Shown here: in pieces, positions 1 through 6,702 of the stretch
Position numbering within the stretch: the stretch's first letter is position 1
Layout: the number at the start of each line of letters is the position of its first letter
DNA from: Tissierellia bacterium
GTDB lineage: Bacteria; Bacillota_A; Clostridia; Tissierellales; Peptoniphilaceae
Assembly (NCBI GenBank): GCA_030537695.1
Contig: JAUNVJ010000026.1
Location: forward strand, 1 to 12,055
DNA: 12,055 nucleotides
Reading direction: 5' to 3'
Position numbers and translations under genes: made by a program
The notes under the pieces: model-generated
Told to the model about the DNA's origin: nothing
The model's input: only the letters and a program-made list of their open reading frames with translations
Databases searched by the model: none

Positions 1-38
1 ATCCACTCAATTCCTGAATCTTTCATTTTTCTCGTCAT
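1..38 (-). CDS. hsdS: Type I restriction-modification specificity subunit HsdS, N-terminal fragment
   Basis: Only the first 12 codons are in the window; the gene runs off the left edge. The visible start reads MTRKMKDSGIEW. The KDSGIEW stretch is the usual opening of HsdS subunits, which carry two target recognition domains and set the DNA sequence recognised by the HsdM/HsdR complex. The ATG at 38 is preceded by AGGGAGG with good spacing, and that ribosome binding site lies inside the last codons of hsdM. The hsdM stop and this ATG are separated by one base (TAA-T-ATG), so the two genes are almost certainly translationally coupled. A second in-frame ATG at 25 is possible but has no comparable ribosome binding site. 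The call rests on a short N-terminal match plus gene order, so the recognition sequence and intactness cannot be judged. Confidence 0.8.
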   Translation of the reverse strand, partial: MTRKMKDSGIEW

Positions 39-39
39 A

Positions 40-2148
40 TTAAACCTCCCTAAAAAGATTATTCACTTTTTGAAGGATGGAATCCTCAAGTTCTAAAAAT
101 CTCTTTTCTAACTCTTCGCTTGGAGTGGGTTTTTCATATTGATAGAAATAACGAGTAAATGGAATTTTAGCCCCTGTTTTAATTCTTGGCGTTTTTAAAG
201 TTAAATCTTCTTCAAAAAAGGCTTTTGCATCTGGTATATGTGGTAACACTTCTTTTTCCATATAATCATCAATATCTACTTCAACATTTACAATTTCGGT
301 ATCTTTTGTATCTGTGTCATAGATAATTTCGCCTTTTTTATCTCTTTGAATCTCTGCTTCTTTGTCCATTAAAGATAAACCATCAAAAATTTTATTAAAG
401 TCCTTTTTCGCTAGCTCCACTCCTGACAAGACTTCTTCCAGTACAGGGGTAAATTCATCAGGTGACATGTATTTTTTATCCGATATATTGTTTTTTAAAG
501 TGTTGATAATTAGCTTATAAACATCTTCATTATCTCTATATTTCTTAAGATCTCTTTTCTCTTTTGCTTTCAGTATTTCTCCCAGCTCTTCTTTTTCACT
601 GAGTTCTAAAAACTTCACCTCATCAAATAAATTTTTAAGTGCACCTTGATTGATCATCTCTTCGATTCGCTCTTCGGTGATCCCATAGGATCTTTGAAGA
701 GGCTGCATAATGGTGTATTCCTTATATATAAATTCCGTATTGTCATAGATCTGGCAACGTTCATTTTCTTGAAATTCAGTATACAATTTTACAATCTTTT
801 CCCGATCATCTCTCCTAAATTCTTTTCGTTTATTTCCTAAAGATTTTCTCAAGGTATGATAAATATTAGTGGCATCAATGAGTTGGATTTTTCCTTTTCT
901 TTCCTTTCTTTTATTTTTAGACAGAATCCAAACATAAGTGGCAATCCCCGTGTTGTAGAAGAGTTCTGTTGGCATGGCGATGATGGCTTCGATTAAGTCA
1001 TTTTCAAGGAGCCATCTTCTAATTTGTGACTCTCCTGAGGACACGCCTCCGTTAAATAATGGGGAACCATTGGTTATAATGGCAGCCCGACCACATTCTT
1101 CATCGAGTTTATCCACTGCGGATTGCATAAAGATAAGTTGAGCATCTCCTCCGGCGGGTAAACCTGCACCCCATCTTCCCTTCATCCCACGACTATGCTC
1201 TTCCAACACGGCATCTTCTTGCCCTGCCTTGGCACTGCTTCCCTTCCATGGGGTTCCAAAGGGAGGGTTTTCTAATAGAAAACGCATTTTTATATCTGGA
1301 AAACAATCTTTTTTTAACGTGTCTTCATGTTTAAAGTTCTCGGCGTTTTGATCTTTAATAAGCATCTCAGCAAGTCCTACAGCATAAGATTGACCCATAA
1401 TTTCTTGACCAAAGAGTCTAATATCTGCTGTAGGGTTTAAATTTTTTAAGTAACTATATGCTGTGGAAAGCATCCCGCCTGTTCCACATGCTTGGTCTAG
1501 AATGGTGATCACTTTATTTTCGTCGAATACGTCATCACTGCCTTCTGCTGTCAACACAGATACCATCATCTTTATGATGTCACGACCTGTATAAAACTGC
1601 CCTGCATCTACATTTTGGTAAAAACGGCCAATTAGATTTTCAAAGATATATCCCATCTTTATGGAATCGAAATGTTCTTCTGATAAATCGAGCTCCGAAA
1701 AAGATTTTACGATATTGTATAGAACACCGTCTTTTTCCATTTTATCGATGTGGGTATTAATTTCTAATTCATTTAAAATATCCTGTATATTGGAAGAGAA
1801 TCCCTCTAAATAGACCTTAAAGTTTGCTGCCAAAGAATCCGGCTCATTACATAGTTTTTTTAAATCAAATTTAGAGGTATTGTAAAACTGCTTTCCACTT
1901 AATCGATACATGGCTTTTACCGGGTATTTTGGATTTTTTTCATATTGTTCTATGACCTGATCCTTCGTTTTTTCTAATGCACATTCAAACCTTCGTATGA
2001 TGGTCATTGGAATAATGACATCCCCATATTTATCCGGCATATAAGATGCTCTTAATTTATTAGCGATACTCCATATAAAATTGGCTTCATTCGTAATGTC
2101 TACCGATACATCGTCCCACATTTCTGTGGATAGTAAATTTTGGTTCAC
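40..2148 (-). CDS. hsdM: Type I restriction-modification DNA adenine-N6 methyltransferase subunit HsdM
   Basis: Modification subunit that transfers a methyl group from S-adenosylmethionine to adenine N6 in the sequence chosen by HsdS; with HsdR it forms the restriction complex. The protein is 702 aa. Residues about 20-150 look like the helical HsdM N-terminal domain. A GQFYTGRD stretch at 183-190 corresponds to the conserved GQFYTPR region. The SAM-binding motif I reads DQACGTGGM at 218-226, and the catalytic motif IV NPPFG is at 294-298, so the enzyme looks active. Many HsdM proteins are nearer 500 aa; this one has a long, charged, probably helical C-terminal extension (about 500-702). The start is GTG, chosen because AGGAGG lies 6 nt upstream (2155-2160). 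hsdS follows after one base. hsdR is not present in the window. Confidence 0.95.
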   Translation of the reverse strand: MNQNLLSTEMWDDVSVDITNEANFIWSIANKLRASYMPDKYGDVIIPMTIIRRFECALEKTKDQVIEQYEKNPKYPVKAMYRLSGKQFYNTSKFDLKKLCNEPDSLAANFKVYLEGFSSNIQDILNELEINTHIDKMEKDGVLYNIVKSFSELDLSEEHFDSIKMGYIFENLIGRFYQNVDAGQFYTGRDIIKMMVSVLTAEGSDDVFDENKVITILDQACGTGGMLSTAYSYLKNLNPTADIRLFGQEIMGQSYAVGLAEMLIKDQNAENFKHEDTLKKDCFPDIKMRFLLENPPFGTPWKGSSAKAGQEDAVLEEHSRGMKGRWGAGLPAGGDAQLIFMQSAVDKLDEECGRAAIITNGSPLFNGGVSSGESQIRRWLLENDLIEAIIAMPTELFYNTGIATYVWILSKNKRKERKGKIQLIDATNIYHTLRKSLGNKRKEFRRDDREKIVKLYTEFQENERCQIYDNTEFIYKEYTIMQPLQRSYGITEERIEEMINQGALKNLFDEVKFLELSEKEELGEILKAKEKRDLKKYRDNEDVYKLIINTLKNNISDKKYMSPDEFTPVLEEVLSGVELAKKDFNKIFDGLSLMDKEAEIQRDKKGEIIYDTDTKDTEIVNVEVDIDDYMEKEVLPHIPDAKAFFEEDLTLKTPRIKTGAKIPFTRYFYQYEKPTPSEELEKRFLELEDSILQKVNNLFREV

Positions 2149-2154
2149 AACCTT

Positions 2155-2160
2155 CCTCCT
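2155..2160 (-). promoter_or_regulatory. Ribosome binding site fixing the GTG start of hsdM
   Basis: The minus strand reads AGGAGG, six bases before GTG at 2148. This supports GTG rather than a later ATG (residue 10) as the hsdM start. Confidence 0.75.
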
Positions 2161-2251
2161 CTGAATGTTTTATTTGTTTCCTAGATGGTATGAATTATTT
2201 TAATTATTTATCTTCAATTGAATGGTTAAAATTTTTTCGCTTTTAAGATTT

Positions 2252-2268
2252 ATGATACATTGTATCAT
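2252..2268. promoter_or_regulatory. Perfect palindrome, candidate operator or promoter in front of hsdM
   Basis: ATGATACA-T-TGTATCAT has 8-bp arms around one central base, 104 bases upstream of the hsdM start. Read on the minus strand it contains TGATACAAT, an extended -10-like element (TG-n-TACAAT), while the -35 region is weak. A symmetric site overlapping a -10 element is the usual arrangement for a repressor operator. No regulator gene for it is present in the window, so the function is inferred. Confidence 0.4.
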
Positions 2269-2277
2269 GATTTGGAA

Positions 2278-2364
2278 CTATTGTTTTAAGGTACTATTCT
2301 TACTAGGGATCGGTCTGATCAAGGCTTGTTTCCCCAGGGGGTACTTCACAACTTTTTTTTGCAT
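2278..2364 (-). CDS. Possible 28-aa small protein or leader peptide upstream of hsdM
   Basis: An ATG at 2364 is preceded by GGAGGT with a 6-nt gap, a strong ribosome binding site, and is followed by 28 codons ending in TAG. The product starts MQKKVVKYPLGKQ and is basic (many Lys, one Arg, no acidic residues). It ends just before the palindrome at 2252-2268 and 129 bases before hsdM, in the same direction. It could be a real small protein, a leader peptide for hsdM, or the truncated start of a longer lost gene: basic M-x-K-K-V openings are seen in serine recombinases, but the similarity is too short to rely on. The antisense frame at 2267-2389 is also open but lacks a ribosome binding site. 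Confidence 0.3.
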   Translation of the reverse strand: MQKKVVKYPLGKQALIRPIPSKNSTLKQ

Positions 2365-2385
2365 TTTTAGACCTCCATTTATTAT

Positions 2386-2547
2386 GTGATCGTAGGGGTT
2401 TTCGATGTCCACCGATATGATTTTTCTTTCAAAACCCAGGAAATTTTTCCTTGTAATACATTTTCTAATACTTTACAGTTGTTAAAATCTATAAGGATCG
2501 AAGATAAATGGTATTATTTTTTAAAGATCCCCAAGTTCACCAACTGA
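2386..2547 (+). pseudogene. Possible C-terminal remnant of an unknown gene (53 codons)
   Basis: The plus strand is open from an in-frame stop near 2370 to TGA at 2545-2547. The product has a protein-like composition, ending KWYYFLKIPKFTN. There is no ribosome binding site before the GTG at 2386, and the sequence upstream is broken by stops. It looks like the tail of a lost gene, perhaps from a mobile element since hairpins follow at 2564-2620, but I do not recognise the family. The complementary strand is open over a similar length (about 2390-2515), so the reading direction is uncertain. Confidence 0.2.
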
Positions 2548-2563
2548 TCCTGTAGGCTCTAAC

Positions 2564-2596
2564 ATACTCCCATCACTTATGAAATGATGGGAGTAT
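2564..2596. repeat. Perfect 12-bp inverted repeat hairpin
   Basis: ATACTCCCATCA (2564-2575) pairs perfectly with TGATGGGAGTAT (2585-2596) around a 9-nt loop. Neither side is followed by a T-run, so it is a poor match to a simple intrinsic terminator. On the minus strand it would lie at the very 5' end of a transcript starting from the extended -10 at 2608-2615. It could stabilise or attenuate that leader, or be the end structure of a lost element. Confidence 0.6.
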
Positions 2597-2598
2597 AT

Positions 2599-2620
2599 CC
2601 TATGGCTATTATATCATAGG
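2599..2620 (-). promoter_or_regulatory. Extended -10 promoter candidate within a 6-bp hairpin
   Basis: The minus strand carries TGATATAAT, an exact TG-n-TATAAT extended -10 (hexamer at 2608-2613), with no convincing -35 box. The flanks CCTATG (2599-2604) and CATAGG (2615-2620) form an inverted repeat around it. Transcription would run toward the 2564-2596 hairpin, the small open frame and hsdM, giving a leader of roughly 450 nt. Activity is inferred. Confidence 0.35.
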
Positions 2621-2629
2621 AAGGAGGGA

Positions 2630-2665
2630 ATGAATTATTTGTCCTTACACATTGGTATTTTATAA
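2630..2665 (+). other. 11-codon plus-strand open frame behind a strong ribosome binding site
   Basis: AAGGAGGG directly precedes ATG at 2630, which opens MNYLSLHIGIL and then stops at TAA. A good ribosome binding site on so short a frame suggests either the surviving start of a broken gene or a leader peptide. The following 200 bases are open only in fragments of different frames. I do not recognise the sequence. Confidence 0.25.
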
Positions 2666-2924
2666 AATCAACAAATCATGTTTTCATATAAATAAATATT
2701 TCAAAAAGAACAGTTGTAAAGGATTCTGCGATGGCTTTAAAGCATTGGTACTAATATGGGATTTTTTTGAAAAACTCTTGTTCAAATTTTACATAACTTC
2801 AATTTTTTCACCACCCTTACAATCCTCTTACCAATAGTCACCAAGGAAATTTTCCCATGGTCTTGGTTGACAATTTCACAGGGTTTATAAAATTATCCAT
2901 ACCTTCCTGGATATCGCTCTTGAT

Positions 2925-2960
2925 AAAAAAAGAAAGCCCCAAGGAGCTTTCTTCTTTTTT
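2925..2960 (-). terminator. Intrinsic terminator of the rsmI-nurA-herA operon
   Basis: On the minus strand, AAGAAAGC and GCTTTCTT (2946-2953 and 2930-2937) form an 8-bp stem that can extend inward through a T-G wobble. It is followed by a run of seven T (2925-2931). It starts a few bases after the herA stop. A T-run also lies on the plus-strand side (2955-2960), so it may work in both directions. Confidence 0.85.
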
Positions 2961-2961
2961 A

Positions 2962-4794
2962 TTATTCTTTTTTCTGATACACCGATCCTAAAAAATCCTC
3001 GACCACTTCGATATATCCATAATCACAAAGGTCTTTCATCTTTTGATTCAATTGATCATAGGTGAGATTTAAGCCATGTTTTTCATTTAATGTTTTCATC
3101 GTTTGCAAGGTGTTGGTCGTACTTAGGGGCAAAAATTCTTCAATGACTCGGTAAAATTCCTCAAAGCTTTTTGTCTTGGCTTGATCCAATTCATCAAAGG
3201 GATTTTCCGTATGTGGCGATGTGGTATTGGCTGCTCGAATTCGAACGAAGGAGGTTCGCCCCCGTTGGGAGGAGGAGATAAAAACGTCTCCCGTTTTCAA
3301 ATAAGGCAATCTCTTCGCTTCATCGCTACTAAGGTCGGTCTCTTCTCGTATCGTGTCAATGTCCGAGGCACGAACTGTCCGAAAAATAAATTTGGTATTT
3401 AGTTGAGCCGTTATGGTCTCGTCCAACAATGTTGGCCGCTGGGTCGCCAATATTAAGAACACGCCGTATTTACGTCCTTCTTGGGAAATTTCTTTCAAAA
3501 TTCCCTTGGAGGGCGTATCAAAGCCCTTGGGGGCAAAATTATGAGCTTCATCCGTTACGATTATAAAAGGTGGGAAAAATTTCTGATTTTCGTCACGATA
3601 GACGGCATCCCGATATTCTTTTCGTCGATGGTACAACTTACTCAGAATATAGGTGGAAAAAACATTGATCAATCGAGTGGAACCTTGGATGACAATCAAT
3701 TTTCCCCCATATAGACCATCTTCCAAAGCGTTGATGCCATGGCTAAAAATCCCTTCACGAAACAGACTGTTCAATCGCCACAAAACGCCACGGACTGATT
3801 GATTATTACAAGTTTTATCGTATTTTTCATAAATTTTCTTTTGTTCTTCCAATTGCCTTCTTTTCGTTTCATCGGGTTCACTTAAGATATAATCTTGAAG
3901 CTTTTCCTTGGATCCGATTTCTTGAGCGTCCAACAGCAATTGTAATTTATTGGAAAAGGAATAATAGTTGTTGCCGGAAACAAACATAATATCAATCACA
4001 TTGTTCATGGAATCACTTAAATGGGATGTGGCATTTAAAAGGTTTTTAATATCTTTTTTTGTCAGTTCTTCAAATTTTATCCCAATATCCACACCAATCT
4101 GTAGGGAAATGAATTTTTCCTTATAATTTTTTTCACTGATTTTGGAAGGGGTACTAAAATCCATTTCATAATGAGGATCCAAGACGATGGTTGGTACATT
4201 TTTTTCCATTAATTCTTCTAAAATTACCCGTAAGCCAAAACTTTTCCCAGAGCCGGAACCGCCAAAGACACCGATATGAGGATATTGATGCATTCCTCGA
4301 TAGTCCAATAGATAGGGCAATTCTCTCTGTTTAGAGTATTTTTTGTTTTCATAGATGTGGAGAAGATTTTGATATTGTCCATCGCTTTCTTCCGTCAAAT
4401 CGTCGGTGTTTTTAATGACACCTAGTACTAAAGAATCTTTCGTATCGATGCTCAATAAAAGATCTTTAATTTCAGAAAAGTGAGGTAATCTTACATCGGA
4501 ACCGGTGAGCACCGGATATAGCGTTTCCTCAAAGAAACGGAGTTTGCCAATATAAATTGTTTCATTGTTAATATCATAGCCCATGACTTTTAAAGATTCC
4601 AATACGGAATTGTCCACAAAATCTCCGCCGATATTTAAAGGGATGAAACGATTAAAAGTTCGAGCTTCTACGATTTCTCCGATAATAGGACCTTGTATTT
4701 CATCTTCGACAATTAAAAATTCATTATTTCTAAAATTTCTTTCCCTCGATCCGATAAAAATTTCCTGTGTCGTCGTTATGCCAAGTACTTTCAT
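2962..4794 (-). CDS. herA: HerA-family DNA translocase/helicase ATPase (DUF87)
   Basis: FtsK/HerA-type hexameric ATPase that, with NurA, processes DNA ends; the archaeal pair makes 3' single strands for recombination. The protein is 610 aa. Residues about 1-100 fit the N-terminal HAS-barrel domain. Walker A is GGSGSGKS at 178-185, and Walker B is IIVTDEAHNF around 411-420. ATQRPTLLDETI at 450-461 is the conserved region after Walker B in this superfamily. Residues about 550-605 may form a winged-helix-like tail. AAAGGAGG lies 4 nt before the ATG, and the nurA stop is 11 nt upstream, so the two are co-transcribed and probably co-translated. The NurA neighbour argues for HerA rather than a conjugation ATPase. 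Whether it serves genome repair or phage defence cannot be told from sequence. Confidence 0.9.
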   Translation of the reverse strand: MKVLGITTTQEIFIGSRERNFRNNEFLIVEDEIQGPIIGEIVEARTFNRFIPLNIGGDFVDNSVLESLKVMGYDINNETIYIGKLRFFEETLYPVLTGSDVRLPHFSEIKDLLLSIDTKDSLVLGVIKNTDDLTEESDGQYQNLLHIYENKKYSKQRELPYLLDYRGMHQYPHIGVFGGSGSGKSFGLRVILEELMEKNVPTIVLDPHYEMDFSTPSKISEKNYKEKFISLQIGVDIGIKFEELTKKDIKNLLNATSHLSDSMNNVIDIMFVSGNNYYSFSNKLQLLLDAQEIGSKEKLQDYILSEPDETKRRQLEEQKKIYEKYDKTCNNQSVRGVLWRLNSLFREGIFSHGINALEDGLYGGKLIVIQGSTRLINVFSTYILSKLYHRRKEYRDAVYRDENQKFFPPFIIVTDEAHNFAPKGFDTPSKGILKEISQEGRKYGVFLILATQRPTLLDETITAQLNTKFIFRTVRASDIDTIREETDLSSDEAKRLPYLKTGDVFISSSQRGRTSFVRIRAANTTSPHTENPFDELDQAKTKSFEEFYRVIEEFLPLSTTNTLQTMKTLNEKHGLNLTYDQLNQKMKDLCDYGYIEVVEDFLGSVYQKKE

Positions 4795-4805
4795 TTGACC
4801 TCCTT

Positions 4806-5744
4806 TTACAATGTTCTCTTATCTCGTTCCGATACAAAAAATCGTTCATAGATATCTCGGTCCATATATTCTTCTAACAATCCATGAATCATACTGTCTG
4901 TAATCTTTACTTCGGAATCTACAATATCCAACCAAAGTGGAACTCCTCTTGACCTGTCGGGAGTAAGGGTATAGCTTAAATTTGCCAAGGTTACGATTTG
5001 ATTTTGTTGGGATTCCAAAATATCCAAACCGACGACTCCCGGGAAGGAAGACAGTCTCATAAAGGCGGAAGAAAAACCTTCTCCGCTTTCCAAATATTTT
5101 TTATTGACCTCGTTGTCGATTAAGAAAAGTTCTCCTATTTTTAATTGATTATAGAGAATTTCCCGATCGAATATATTATTTTCTAACTCTAGGGCATTGG
5201 ATATAATATTTGTCTTAATATCCTTTATAATTCCAAAGAGTAGAATATCTTTTTCTTCACATAGATCCCTTAATTCTCGCCAAAGGTCGAAGCAGTTGAT
5301 TTTATATCGGATAAAACCTCCATCCATCATAATGATGGACGGCGAATATTGATGAATATACTCTATGGTGGCCTCCACTTCAATGGATGCTAAAAGTTTT
5401 TGTCGATTTTGTTCTTCGTCCATGGTAGTGGATAGAATCGGCGTATAAATTTCCGTTAAATACACTTCTCGACCATTGGTGGATTTTGCCAATCCTTGAA
5501 ATAATTCAATATAGTGGGGATAAGCTCCACCCACTCGATTGGTGGATCCGTCTACACCTACTACCTCGCCCAATGCTTTCAATTCTCCTTGTTGTAATTT
5601 TTTCAAAGGATAAAAAGTTCCCACCTTTGATGTCATGGATTGTTTAAACTCTTCTTTAGAAATATTAAAATAATCCTTATATTTATTTTTTAAATTGAAA
5701 TTGATATTTTTTAATTGAGTGGCAAATTCTTTCATATCATACAT
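4806..5744 (-). CDS. nurA: NurA-domain nuclease, partner of HerA
   Basis: NurA proteins are Mn-dependent nucleases with an RNase H-like fold that work inside a HerA hexamer to resect DNA ends. This 312-aa protein shows the hallmark motif VVGVDGSTNR (61-70, with Asp65 as the expected metal ligand) and a second acidic motif IIMMDGGF (137-144, Asp141). GIIKD follows at 171-175, and a C-terminal block RGVPLWLDIVDSEV at 266-279 is typical of the family. The ATG at 5744 lies inside the end of rsmI (8-nt overlap). AAGGAGAG sits rather far upstream (over 10 nt), so translation may depend on coupling; Met4 is an alternative start. herA follows after 11 nt. Family assignment rests on motifs plus the HerA neighbour; strand preference and physiological role are inferred. 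Confidence 0.88.
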   Translation of the reverse strand: MYDMKEFATQLKNINFNLKNKYKDYFNISKEEFKQSMTSKVGTFYPLKKLQQGELKALGEVVGVDGSTNRVGGAYPHYIELFQGLAKSTNGREVYLTEIYTPILSTTMDEEQNRQKLLASIEVEATIEYIHQYSPSIIMMDGGFIRYKINCFDLWRELRDLCEEKDILLFGIIKDIKTNIISNALELENNIFDREILYNQLKIGELFLIDNEVNKKYLESGEGFSSAFMRLSSFPGVVGLDILESQQNQIVTLANLSYTLTPDRSRGVPLWLDIVDSEVKITDSMIHGLLEEYMDRDIYERFFVSERDKRTL

Positions 5745-6540
5745 GGATTTTTAAACTCTCCTTATATACATCATTCTTCGGAAGGTCATAGGTGGAAGAG
5801 ACCACTTTTACTGCTTGAGATTTTGTAAGACCTTTGTTGATTTCTTTTTGTAAAAGTGCAGCTATATCATATTCCACTTCTTCAAGATTTCCTTCCACCA
5901 CTAAGACGAATTCACCTTTTGTAATAATCTCCTTTTTCGTCAGTTCCTCTAAACTTCCTCGAATACATTCTTCAAAGAGCTTTGTCAATTCTCGGGAGAT
6001 GGAAGCTCTCCGATTTCCAAAAACCTCCAATACTTCCTTAACAGTTCGAGTGATTCGATGGGGAGATTCATAAAAGATCAAGGTGTCGCGAATTTGAGAC
6101 AAATTTTCCAAAGCTTTTTTCCGTTCACCGGATTTAGTCGGTAAAAAACCGTAAAAATAAAAATGCTCCGTTGGAAGGCCGGATTGTACCAGAGCTGTTA
6201 AGGCTGCATTGGCACCGGGCAAAACTTGAAAATCCATATCTGCTTTGATCAACTCTTCAATTAAAATACTTCCCGGGTCGGAAATTCCCGGCATACCGGC
6301 ATCAGTGACAAGAGCAATATCATGTCCTTTTTTTAAAAGAGTAAGAATACGACTGCTTTCCATTCTTTCATTGAATTTATGATAACTTTCCAATTTTTTA
6401 TGAATATCATAATGATTTAACAGTTTTAATGTTACTCGGGTATCTTCAGCAAAAATATAATCCACCTTATTTAAAACTTCAAGGGTTCGTAGGGTAATAT
6501 CTCCCATATTTCCAATGGGTGTGGGACAAAAATATATCAT
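5737..6540 (-). CDS. rsmI: 16S rRNA (cytidine1402-2'-O)-methyltransferase RsmI
   Basis: SAM-dependent enzyme of the tetrapyrrole-methylase fold that 2'-O-methylates C1402 in the decoding centre of 16S rRNA. From the chosen start it is 267 aa, normal for the family. The N terminus MIYFCPTPIGN matches the family opening, followed by GDITLRTLEV, FAEDTR, LVTDAGMPGISDPG, LPGANAALTALVQSGLP, FYGFLPTK and FYESPHR, all standard RsmI motifs. An in-frame ATG 12 nt earlier (6552) would add MRYT, but GAGG within those extra codons sits 6 nt before the ATG at 6540, and family N termini agree with 6540. It is the first gene of the rsmI-nurA-herA operon, with a TATAAT box about 40 nt upstream, and its end overlaps the nurA start. 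Confidence 0.95.
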   Translation of the reverse strand: MIYFCPTPIGNMGDITLRTLEVLNKVDYIFAEDTRVTLKLLNHYDIHKKLESYHKFNERMESSRILTLLKKGHDIALVTDAGMPGISDPGSILIEELIKADMDFQVLPGANAALTALVQSGLPTEHFYFYGFLPTKSGERKKALENLSQIRDTLIFYESPHRITRTVKEVLEVFGNRRASISRELTKLFEECIRGSLEELTKKEIITKGEFVLVVEGNLEEVEYDIAALLQKEINKGLTKSQAVKVVSSTYDLPKNDVYKESLKIHV

Positions 6541-6546
6541 AGTATA

Positions 6547-6550
6547 CCTC
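6547..6550 (-). promoter_or_regulatory. Ribosome binding site deciding the rsmI start
   Basis: The minus strand reads GAGG, six bases before the ATG at 6540. It lies inside the codons that would be translated from the upstream ATG at 6552, favouring 6540. Confidence 0.6.
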
Positions 6551-6579
6551 ATTTCAGCGATTACATCGATTCTTATTCT

Positions 6580-6608
6580 ATTATACTGGAAAAAAGGATT
6601 TCGTGAAA
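6580..6608 (-). promoter_or_regulatory. Promoter for rsmI-nurA-herA
   Basis: A perfect TATAAT lies at 6580-6585 (minus strand), 39 nt before the rsmI start. The hexamer 17 nt further upstream reads TTTCAC, a partial match to TTGACA. It sits between the capA terminator and rsmI, where a new promoter is expected. Confidence 0.55.
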
Positions 6609-6648
6609 TTTTTTCAACAAAGATTTCATTTCCTTTAAAATTTCCTTC

Positions 6649-6680
6649 AAAAATAGAGAGGAAAGATCCCCTCTCTTTTT
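6649..6680 (-). terminator. Intrinsic terminator of the queH-capA operon
   Basis: AGAGAGG (6655-6661) and CCTCTCT (6670-6676) form a 7-bp stem with an 8-nt loop. On the minus strand it is followed by ATTTTT. It begins about 25 nt after the end of the CapA-like gene. T residues also flank the plus-strand side, so it could act in both directions. Confidence 0.75.
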
Positions 6681-6702
6681 GGTCTTCATTTCATTATAAA
6701 AT

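Larger units (their letters stand above)
2165..2924. other. Gene-poor spacer between hsdM and herA with hairpins and eroded open frames
   Basis: About 760 bases with no gene of normal size. It contains a perfect palindrome (2252-2268), a 28-codon open frame with a good ribosome binding site on the minus strand (2278-2364), a protein-like 53-codon open frame on the plus strand (2386-2547), two successive hairpins (2564-2596 and 2599-2620), and an 11-codon plus-strand frame after AAGGAGGG (2630-2665). From about 2670 to 2924 there are only AT-rich sequence and short open frames broken by stops. I infer a mix of regulatory leader for hsdM and remnants of lost genes or mobile DNA, but no family could be recognised. 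Confidence 0.5.

Noticed and set aside
2652..2837. Plus-strand 61-codon open frame in the hsdM-herA spacer
   Set aside because: There is no ribosome binding site at its ATG and no recognisable motif; the neighbouring AAGGAGGG serves a different frame. At most part of a decayed gene.
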